64,000 bases of DNA from Oscillospiraceae bacterium (GTDB lineage: Bacteria; Bacillota; Clostridia; UMGS1840), in assembly GCA_015068645.1 (NCBI GenBank), contig SVKD01000005.1, forward strand, positions 62,001 to 126,000, read 5' to 3'. A program made the translations under genes and the position numbers. Shown here one piece after another: positions 57,398 through 64,000 of the stretch. The notes beneath the pieces are model-generated. The model had not been told where the DNA came from, made no database searches, and saw only the letters and a list, made by a program, of their open reading frames with translations. Position 1 is the first letter of the stretch, and each line of letters starts with the position of its first letter.

Positions 57398-59470
57398 ATG
57401 TTCAGAACTTTTGAAACTACGTTCGCCGGCAGACCGTTAATCGTTGAAACCGGCAAAATGGCTCAGTTAGCAAACGGCTCTTGCTTAGTTCGTTGGGGTG
57501 AAACCGTTGTTATGGTTAATATCACCGCTTCCAAACAGCCCAGAGAAGGCATTGACTTCTTCCCCTTATCCGTTGATTACGAAGAAAAACTGTACTCTGT
57601 TGGTAAAATTCCCGGCGGCTTCTTAAAAAGAGAAGGCAAACCCACCGAAAAAGCTATCTTAGCTTCTCGTGCGATTGACAGACCTATCCGTCCCTTATTC
57701 CCCAAAGATTTAAGAAACGACGTTGTGGTTGTAGCAACCGTATTATCCGTGGAACAGGACAACCAGCCTGAAATCGCAGCATTCTTAGGTACTGCAATTT
57801 CTCTGGCAATTTCCGATATTCCCTTCAACGGTCCTATCGCTTCTGTTGGCGTTGGTTTGGTTGACGGTGAACTGATTGTTTGCCCCAACTCTGAACAGAG
57901 AGCTGCTTCCGATTTAGACTTAACCGTTGCAGGTTCCTTAGAAAAAATCGTTATGATTGAAGCCGGTGCAAACCAGGTTGACGAAAAAACCATGTTAGAC
58001 GCTATTAAATTAGGTCACGTGGAAATCAAAAGAATGTGCGAATTCATCAACGATATCGCAAAAGAAATCGGAAAAGAAAAATTCGGCTATCAGTCTTTTG
58101 AATTAGATAAAGATATTTATGAAACCGTTAGAGCATACGCTGAAGATAAAATCAAAGCAGCTATCATCTCCGACCAGAAAGAAGTGAGAGAAGGCGGCGT
58201 TGACGCTGTATGCAAAGAAGTAACCGAACATTTCCAGGACGAAATTGATCCTGCAATCTTAGGCGAATGCTTATACAAACTGCAGAAAATGATCGTTCGC
58301 GGCTGGTTAGTGGAAGGCAAACGTGTTGACGGAAGAGCAATGGATGAAATTCGTCCCTTAGCTGCAGAAGTTGGCTTACTTCCCAGAGTTCACGGTTCCG
58401 GTTTATTCACCAGAGGTCAGACTCAGGTTATGACCATTGCAACTTTAGGTGCAGTAAACGAAGCTCAGTTCTTAGACGGTATTGACGAAGAAGATACCAA
58501 ACGTTATATGCATCAGTATAATTTCCCCTCCTACTCTGTTGGTGACGCTCGTCCCTCCAGAGGTCCCGGACGTCGTGAAATCGGTCACGGTGCATTGGCT
58601 GAAAGAGCATTGGCTCCCGTAATTCCCTCCGTGGAAGAATTCCCCTACTCTTTCCGTTTAGTATCTGAAGTATTAAGCTCCAACGGTTCTACCTCTCAGG
58701 GTAGTATCTGTGGTTCCACCTTGGCATTGATGGATGCAGGTGTTCCCATTAAAGCTCCCGTTGCAGGTATTTCCACCGGCTTAGTAACCTACGAAGGCGG
58801 CAGAAAAGTATTCTTAGATATCCAGGGTATTGAAGACTTCTTCGGCGATATGGACTTTAAAGTGGGCGGTACTCATAAAGGTATCACCGCAATTCAGGTA
58901 GACATCAAAGTGGATGGCTTAACCTATGACATTATCGAAGAAGCATTCGAAATGACCAGAAAAGCAAGAATCCACATTTTAGATGATATTATGTTAAAAG
59001 CAATTCCCGCTCCCAGAGCAGAAGTTGCAAAATATGCTCCCAAAATGTTCTCCACCAAAGTTCCCGTGGATAAAATCCGTGAAGTGATCGGTGCAGGCGG
59101 TAAAGTGATTCAAAAAATCGTGGCTGATACCGGTGCAAAAATCGATATCGAAGATGACGGTTCCGTATTTATCTGTGCAGTGGATGCAGATGCAGCGAAA
59201 AAAGCATTGGCAATCGTGGAAGGTATCGTTTCAGAACCCGAAGTTGGTGCTGTATATCAGGGTAAAGTTACCAAACTGATGGCATTCGGTGCATTCGTGG
59301 AATATCTGCCCGGTAAAGAAGGTCTGGTTCACATTTCTCAGCTGGATACCAAACGTGTGGAAAAAGTGGAAGACGTTGTAACCGAAGGCGATGAAATTAT
59401 GGTAAAAATCATTGAAATCGACAGACAGGGTCGTGTAAACCTTTCCAGAAAAGAAGCTCTCTTGGGCTAA
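57398..59470 (+). CDS. pnp: Polyribonucleotide nucleotidyltransferase (PNPase)
   Basis: The 690-aa exoribonuclease degrades RNA 3' to 5' with phosphate. The protein has two RNase PH-like domains (first with FFPLSVDYEEKLYSVGKIPG, second with LPRVHGSGLFTRGQTQ and the FMDAG-equivalent LALMDAGVPI). A KH domain (IREVIGAGGKVIQKIVADTG) and an S1 domain (GAFVEYLPGKEGLVHISQLD) follow, in the usual order. ATG 57398 gives the standard MFRTFETTFAGR opening and has AAAGGAG 10 bp upstream. An in-frame extension of 45 Lys-rich codons upstream to 57263 looks untranslated. Confidence 0.98.
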   Translation: MFRTFETTFAGRPLIVETGKMAQLANGSCLVRWGETVVMVNITASKQPREGIDFFPLSVDYEEKLYSVGKIPGGFLKREGKPTEKAILASRAIDRPIRPLFPKDLRNDVVVVATVLSVEQDNQPEIAAFLGTAISLAISDIPFNGPIASVGVGLVDGELIVCPNSEQRAASDLDLTVAGSLEKIVMIEAGANQVDEKTMLDAIKLGHVEIKRMCEFINDIAKEIGKEKFGYQSFELDKDIYETVRAYAEDKIKAAIISDQKEVREGGVDAVCKEVTEHFQDEIDPAILGECLYKLQKMIVRGWLVEGKRVDGRAMDEIRPLAAEVGLLPRVHGSGLFTRGQTQVMTIATLGAVNEAQFLDGIDEEDTKRYMHQYNFPSYSVGDARPSRGPGRREIGHGALAERALAPVIPSVEEFPYSFRLVSEVLSSNGSTSQGSICGSTLALMDAGVPIKAPVAGISTGLVTYEGGRKVFLDIQGIEDFFGDMDFKVGGTHKGITAIQVDIKVDGLTYDIIEEAFEMTRKARIHILDDIMLKAIPAPRAEVAKYAPKMFSTKVPVDKIREVIGAGGKVIQKIVADTGAKIDIEDDGSVFICAVDADAAKKALAIVEGIVSEPEVGAVYQGKVTKLMAFGAFVEYLPGKEGLVHISQLDTKRVEKVEDVVTEGDEIMVKIIEIDRQGRVNLSRKEALLG

Positions 59471-59491
59471 TTTTCGAACGAATTTCATAAA

Positions 59492-59534
59492 TAAAAAGGA
59501 GATGGATGCTTTTTAACATCCATCTCTTTGTTTT
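59492..59534 (+). terminator. Terminator of pnp (bidirectional)
   Basis: GAGATGGATG and CATCCATCTC pair around CTTTTTAA, flanked by AAAAAG and TTTGTTTTT. It also follows the minus-strand gene ending at 59551. Confidence 0.85.
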
Positions 59535-59550
59535 TAATAAAAAATACATT

Positions 59551-60858
59551 TTAATCTCCACAACCGCCGCAGCCTCCGCATCCGCCACAGCCGCTACAAC
59601 CGCTACAACCGCCGCAACTACTGCAGCCGCCGCAACCGGTACTGCTATTGTTGCTTTCCATACGAGGATATTTTTTAGCTGTTTCTTTGGCTTGTTGGAC
59701 GGAGAAATTCCAAGCAGCATCAACTGCTGCAAAAATCTGCCATAAAAACGACTGATCATGCTGCTTTTGGATGTTTGCTCTCAGATTATAATACAAAAGA
59801 GCATAAGTGCGTAAAACAAAAGCAATCTCCTCCGGTTTCTGCGGCTTGGTTACATCCATCTTCACAAGATTTAAAATTATGGCATCATCCGGCGATTGTT
59901 GATGATACACGCCAGAATTAATCTTCTTTAAATATTTATCACTGTTTGCCGAAAAAAGCTTATATGCTCCGAACAATATGAAGGGATCAATAAATATCAT
60001 ATAATAAATTAATAATTTCACTGCTTTTCCGTGATGAATGCCCATAATCAATTTGGTACAGCAAAAATACATCACCACAGTTACCACAGCAGCAAAACAA
60101 ATTTGGCGGATTGAATCAAATTTTTTTAACTCCGACTGAAATTTTTTATAATCTTCACTGGTGGCAACATGATCCGGAAAAACATTTCGAATAACTTCAA
60201 ACAACGATTTTTTCTCATCATTTAAAAAGTGTATAATACGTTTAACGTTAGGATTTTTCTTGCAATATTGCTGAAGTTCTTCGTCGCTGATCTGCTGATT
60301 TTTCTGTAAATAATACTCTTTTTTTCCATCAATGATAGTAGTTTCTACTTGCAATATCCGGTGCAAAATACCTTTCAGAACATAGTAACCGACCTTATCG
60401 TATTTTTGAAAGCCACGCATCCAATCACTGTCATAAAACTTCATATCCTTTGTTTTTTTCAATAGATTTCTGATGAAAATTTTTTCTGAAATCACCAAAC
60501 AAATCCATCCGAAAAGAACTGTTAAACAGTCAACTAAGAATACAATTCCCAAAAAATCTTCTCCCGGAATTTTACGAATAAATTCCGGAATATCATGATA
60601 GGCTAAGATGAAGGTCAAAACAAATGCAACAACACCAAATCCGAAAAAAACTCCCGGTGCTATCAAAGGAGTATATAATTTTGATGCTTTTTTTACAGCT
60701 TTTTTAGATGCCTTTATCGCCGCTTTATCTGCTGTGTTCACTTTTTTTCGGGCAACACTTTTCTGATACGCCGCCGTACCGGTCAAATCCGCACTACAAT
60801 ACGGACAAGTGCTTTCAAAAGAATCTACAATATATTTTCCGCATTTTTCACATCGCAT
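59551..60858 (-). CDS. Zinc-ribbon membrane protein with Cys-Gly repeat tail
   Basis: I do not recognise a named family. The 435-aa protein starts with a zinc ribbon (C-x2-C at residues 3-6 and C-x2-C near 20-23). A Lys/Ala-rich helix follows, then two membrane segments (about residues 75-97 and 105-125), a soluble domain beginning RGFQKYDKVGYYVLKGIL, two more membrane segments near 250-300, and a C-terminal helical part. It ends with a Cys-Gly tail of about 28 residues finishing GGCGGCGGCGGCGD, identical at its end to that of the protein at 3148-5154. ATG 60858 is chosen for GAGGTG 6 bp upstream rather than the GTG at 60867. Confidence 0.75.
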   Translation of the reverse strand: MRCEKCGKYIVDSFESTCPYCSADLTGTAAYQKSVARKKVNTADKAAIKASKKAVKKASKLYTPLIAPGVFFGFGVVAFVLTFILAYHDIPEFIRKIPGEDFLGIVFLVDCLTVLFGWICLVISEKIFIRNLLKKTKDMKFYDSDWMRGFQKYDKVGYYVLKGILHRILQVETTIIDGKKEYYLQKNQQISDEELQQYCKKNPNVKRIIHFLNDEKKSLFEVIRNVFPDHVATSEDYKKFQSELKKFDSIRQICFAAVVTVVMYFCCTKLIMGIHHGKAVKLLIYYMIFIDPFILFGAYKLFSANSDKYLKKINSGVYHQQSPDDAIILNLVKMDVTKPQKPEEIAFVLRTYALLYYNLRANIQKQHDQSFLWQIFAAVDAAWNFSVQQAKETAKKYPRMESNNSSTGCGGCSSCGGCSGCSGCGGCGGCGGCGD

Positions 60859-60976
60859 CGTCTGCACCTCAACTTACTTTATTCTATAGTGTTTGAGTTT
60901 CACTGCATTTTACTATAACATAAGATACAAAATTTGTTTTTAAAATTAAAATACCGCCAAATGACAGCGGTGACTA

Positions 60977-61010
60977 CATCCTAAAAAGATTACATCACAA
61001 GGCTCATCAC
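60977..61010 (+). repeat. 34-bp direct repeat, unit 1
   Basis: Begins CATCCTAAAAAGATTACATC. It matches unit 2 at 61129-61162 in 28 of 34 positions by eye. It lies in a 570-bp spacer with no gene I can support. Confidence 0.7.
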
Positions 61011-61128
61011 CAGCGGTATGCGGAAATCTGATAAGTGCCTAATGATTGAATCTTTTGGCTCTACGTCCAAAACGAAGCTTATCTTACTATGATTTCCTAT
61101 CGGATTCTTTCTGTAACTGCGGCAGTTT

Positions 61129-61162
61129 CATCTTAAAAAGATTACGCTACAAGGCACATTAC
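61129..61162 (+). repeat. 34-bp direct repeat, unit 2
   Basis: Begins CATCTTAAAAAGATTACGCT, 152 bp after unit 1. A second word, ACGTCC then A/G-rich bases then AGCTT, also occurs twice in the spacer (61062 and 61285), which suggests a decayed tandem duplication of a larger unit. Confidence 0.7.
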
Positions 61163-61357
61163 AGAAGAAGTATTCGATTTCATAAGGAGCAGAGCAAGTG
61201 CCCAATAAATATACAATCTCCCCAAAACGTGATGCTACTGATGTACAACTAAAGATGTCTTTGACTGTGATGTCTGATGAGCTTACGTCCGAAGCGAGCT
61301 TGCCACTCATCGCTCCAAAATCATTTTAGCATATTCTTCCAAATTTGTCAAGATAAG

Positions 61358-61399
61358 AAAAACACCGCTGAAAACGACAGTTCTCAGACGGTGTTTTTC
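61358..61399 (-). terminator. Terminator of the beta-helix protein gene
   Basis: AAAAACACCG and CGGTGTTTTT pair, with an inner stem CTGA/TCAG. It lies 35 bp after the stop at 61433. Confidence 0.85.
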
Positions 61400-61432
61400 G
61401 TTAGTAAGGTGGTTTTTACTTCTTATTTTATA

Positions 61433-64000
61433 CTATTTCCCAAAGTTCTTCATCATGGTATCCTGGGTGATAATGGTGCCTTCATCGTAATCGGAAGAAT
61501 CGGGAAGAGCTGTTCCGTTATCAAACTTGAATCCACCAATCATCCAATCCAATCCCTGAACGGTGATACGGAAGGTGTGAGTGCCTGCATTAAGTTTGTA
61601 ACTACCTACAGTATAGTCCACCAGCGACCAACCGGTACGGGGGATGGAGAATGCGGATTGAATGGTGGTTCCATCCAGATCCAATTTTGCGGTACAAGCA
61701 GCACCGGAGGTGTTACCATCGCTGGCACGTAACGACAAGGTGTAAGTACCTGTAGTGGGAACATAGAAATCAAATTCCAGCCATTCACCGGGACGAGTGT
61801 CACCCACTTCCCCACCGGGATATACGGACGGTTTGGAATGACTGATTTCATTGAATCTGTCATATTCTTTTGCAATAATCCAACGGTTTACATCCACAAT
61901 TTCATCGCTTTCGAATGCAGCTTCGGGAGAACGTTCATATGCTAAAATTCTCCAGGTAGGATGTTCCGCTTCGTTCAGCAGATATTTATAGGCATCCTGC
62001 ACCCCTGCTTCATTCATAATAGCTACTGCAGCAGCAGGCCAATTGCCGTCGGTCACTCTGACAGTACCGGTTTCGGTACAAACAGAATCATCGCAGGAAT
62101 CGTTTGTGGTATCAGTATAGTTATTGGTTGCCACACATCCGCTGATATTAACGCCGCTTCTTGCATAAATCATCGCATCAGAGCCGGTTACAACGTTATT
62201 TGCCATGGTAATTGCTTCGGTACCTTCATCTAAATAAATACCGCCACGGTAATCCCCTGCATCTATTAAGTAGTTATTGGAAATATGCGTATTTTCCATA
62301 CGGCTTAAGGTGTAGATATGTGCACCGTCTTCGGTCTTATGGGTAACATTTTCGATACGGTTGTGCGTAATGGAAATATCTCTGCAATCTGACACATCAG
62401 CACCCCATCCCCAACCAACAGAGATACCGGTATAAGGCACATCTTTGATATCATTATGATGGGCATTGATTGCTTTTGCGTAATAAATGGAGATTGCCGG
62501 GCATCCCGTGTATTCATTGGCAACACGGCGAATTACATTGTTTGCTACTTCCACATTGGTAACACGACCCTGACCGCTCGTTAAAGTGTTGCCATGCAGG
62601 AAGTGACCTAATACCAACGCAGTACCGGAAATATCACGGAAAATATTACCTACTACAGAAGAATTGGTCACAGCGTTATCCATGCTGACACCGTTGGAAC
62701 CAAGACAAGCAAAATCACAGTTTTTAATAGTGATAGAATCTGCATAATTTACCGTAATCTGACCCGGGAATAAGCGATCTGCGTAGCCAACGGAAGATGT
62801 GCTGTAGCAATACCACTCGTTGTCTGCCTGATTGAATTTTGCTCCGTTTTCGGACATTTCGTTATAAGCGCTGTATTTGAAGGTTAAGTTGTTGAGTTCA
62901 ATATTGGATGCCTTATTGGAGGTGGAATCGCCGCCTAAATAGAGCATTTTTTCAGTGGTGCCTGCATATACCTCTGCAGTGGTCATATCCTCTTCTTTAT
63001 AAGGATAATAGTACATTTTTTTCGCAGTTTTATCGAAATAGAATTCGCCGGGTTCATCCAACAGCTCCAGTGCATTTTCAATGTAGAACTGTCTGCCGGT
63101 ACCAATCTTCAAGTGCTCGTACCCCTGAGTGGTATGGGTTGCCCACTGAGGCTGCTGCATATCAAATACAGTGGTCACTCTGCCCTTTGTGATATTATTG
63201 ACAGGAGTTCTGGATAAGGTCCAGAGAATGGGCCAACATACCATAACATCTCCTGGATTTGTTTTAATTTCCGGGAAATTGGTATTGGTAATTTTAAAGC
63301 CGTCAGATGCGTAAGAGCTACCTGTTTTATTATACAATGCAGTCGGCTGATATAAATAACGGCTTCTTGCTAAGGTTGCAGGATTGTCGTTTACATACAG
63401 CGTTCTGGTAGCGGTAATGTCAGATGCATCTGCCACCCAGATGGGAGAATCAGTCTGCTTGGTCCAACCTTCCACCTTGGTACCTGCATTAAATACCGGC
63501 GGATTACTGGTATCGTCACCTTTATAAATAACTTTGTAACCATTCTGACCGCTTACTGTTTCGTCAATGGTCATCATAGAGGTAACGGGATAATTTCCAC
63601 CTGCAAAATGGACCACAATGTCGTCGGTCATATCAGAAGTCAGTTCTGCAACCAATTCATTGGCTCTTGCAAGAGTTTTTACGGGAGCGTTTTTGCTACC
63701 GTCATGATTATCATTTCCGGTGGGAGAAACATAAATGTCGGAATATACGGAAAGTTCCGGATTTTCTGCTTCTAACGCAACACCGGTATAAGGAGTTAAA
63801 TTGGTATCTACAATAAAGGTTTTTAGGTTGGTATAGGAGCCCGGCAGAGAAACGGGATAGCTCCGTTTCACACCAACTGCCTGTGAAGTGGTATCAATGG
63901 TCGTCAGATTCAAAGCTGATATATGATTGGAAGAATCAAAATCTGCTAAAATCAACCAAAGCGTATCCACGCAATTTTCCAGTTTCAAAAAGTCCACAGT
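61433..64000 (-). CDS. Secreted right-handed beta-helix protein with CBM-like end (start outside window)
   Basis: At least 856 residues are visible and the frame stays open to the right edge, so the N-terminus, probably with a signal peptide, is missing. The phrase DIYVSPTGNDNHDGSKNAPV is the usual opening of parallel beta-helix polysaccharide enzymes. Helix turns follow (for example GISVGWGWGADVSDCRDISI, THNRIENV, ISNNYLIDAGDYRGGIYLDE). The last 150 residues form a CBM6/35-like sandwich (PGEWLEFDFYVPTTGTYTLS, LNAGTHTFRITVQGLDWMIG). Such proteins act on or bind plant or host polysaccharides; pectate lyase-like or glycosidase (GH141/GH110-like) activity is possible, but no catalytic residues can be named with safety. 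Confidence 0.8.
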   Translation of the reverse strand, partial: TVDFLKLENCVDTLWLILADFDSSNHISALNLTTIDTTSQAVGVKRSYPVSLPGSYTNLKTFIVDTNLTPYTGVALEAENPELSVYSDIYVSPTGNDNHDGSKNAPVKTLARANELVAELTSDMTDDIVVHFAGGNYPVTSMMTIDETVSGQNGYKVIYKGDDTSNPPVFNAGTKVEGWTKQTDSPIWVADASDITATRTLYVNDNPATLARSRYLYQPTALYNKTGSSYASDGFKITNTNFPEIKTNPGDVMVCWPILWTLSRTPVNNITKGRVTTVFDMQQPQWATHTTQGYEHLKIGTGRQFYIENALELLDEPGEFYFDKTAKKMYYYPYKEEDMTTAEVYAGTTEKMLYLGGDSTSNKASNIELNNLTFKYSAYNEMSENGAKFNQADNEWYCYSTSSVGYADRLFPGQITVNYADSITIKNCDFACLGSNGVSMDNAVTNSSVVGNIFRDISGTALVLGHFLHGNTLTSGQGRVTNVEVANNVIRRVANEYTGCPAISIYYAKAINAHHNDIKDVPYTGISVGWGWGADVSDCRDISITHNRIENVTHKTEDGAHIYTLSRMENTHISNNYLIDAGDYRGGIYLDEGTEAITMANNVVTGSDAMIYARSGVNISGCVATNNYTDTTNDSCDDSVCTETGTVRVTDGNWPAAAVAIMNEAGVQDAYKYLLNEAEHPTWRILAYERSPEAAFESDEIVDVNRWIIAKEYDRFNEISHSKPSVYPGGEVGDTRPGEWLEFDFYVPTTGTYTLSLRASDGNTSGAACTAKLDLDGTTIQSAFSIPRTGWSLVDYTVGSYKLNAGTHTFRITVQGLDWMIGGFKFDNGTALPDSSDYDEGTIITQDTMMKNFGK

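Noticed and set aside
61128-61310. A 60-aa minus-strand gene in the repeat spacer
   Set aside because: It has no ribosome binding site, and its end is part of the direct repeat; more likely a decayed sequence.

Overview
The window looks like the chromosome of an uncultured, low-GC, anaerobic gut clostridium (Firmicutes). The signs are AGGAGG-type ribosome binding sites, consensus TTGACA/TATAAT promoters with 17-bp spacers, a T-box leader, PerR next to a reverse-order rubrerythrin, SLH and stalk-domain surface proteins, a SpoVB/MurJ-like flippase, formate-THF ligase, archaeal-type ProRS, CCA-encoding tRNA genes and a host-glycan glycosidase (GH89). Nothing points to a prophage or plasmid, and no integrase, transposase or CRISPR array was found.

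Layout. 0-5 kb: end of a PpiC foldase, proS, then minus-strand zinc-ribbon/DUF4234 and DUF2752 membrane proteins and a 668-aa membrane protein with a Cys-Gly tail. 5-13 kb: a patchwork built around rubrerythrin. The 3' end of the rubrerythrin gene recurs as three remnants, interspersed with a terminator hairpin and accessory genes (macrodomain-type PARG, a VWA protein, and two copies of an unknown gene, one cytosolic and one a lipoprotein). The flippase, perR, rbr and a BFD-like ferredoxin are in the same stretch. 13-17 kb: secreted amidase/BspA/stalk protein and an SLH protein. 17-24.3 kb: an NAD salvage operon, nrtR-pnuC-nadR-nicotinamidase-PRPP synthetase-like-nadV-nadE-radical SAM. 24.4-25.1 kb: a single membrane zinc-ribbon gene. 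25.2-35.3 kb: an eight-gene, translationally coupled operon of unknown product (kinase, GNAT, PP-loop amidotransferase, UbiA-like fragment, PEP-synthase/rifampin-phosphotransferase-like enzyme, BtaA-like aminocarboxypropyl transferase, two AMP-forming ligases). 35.4-42.1 kb: two large secreted modular proteins and a 53-aa peptide gene. 42.4-45.1 kb: a T-box, apparently reading isoleucine codon AUC, in front of an XRE-cupin-acyl-CoA ligase fusion. 45-53 kb: small membrane protein, membrane-anchored trypsin-like protease, lipoproteins, GH89 and cysK. 53-59.5 kb: housekeeping (fhs with a structured leader, tsaE, tsaB, tRNA-Met, tRNA-Val, rpsO, pnp). 59.5-64 kb: a second Cys-Gly-tailed zinc-ribbon membrane protein, a repeat-bearing spacer and a secreted beta-helix/CBM protein that runs off the window.

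The strongest candidates for something undescribed are the dispersed rubrerythrin 3'-end modules, the 25-35 kb biosynthetic operon, the isoleucine-type T-box on an acyl-CoA ligase, and the NAD operon whose PRPP-synthetase-like/NAMPT-like pair resembles phage NAD-repair pairs. All functions are read from motifs by eye; no database search was run.
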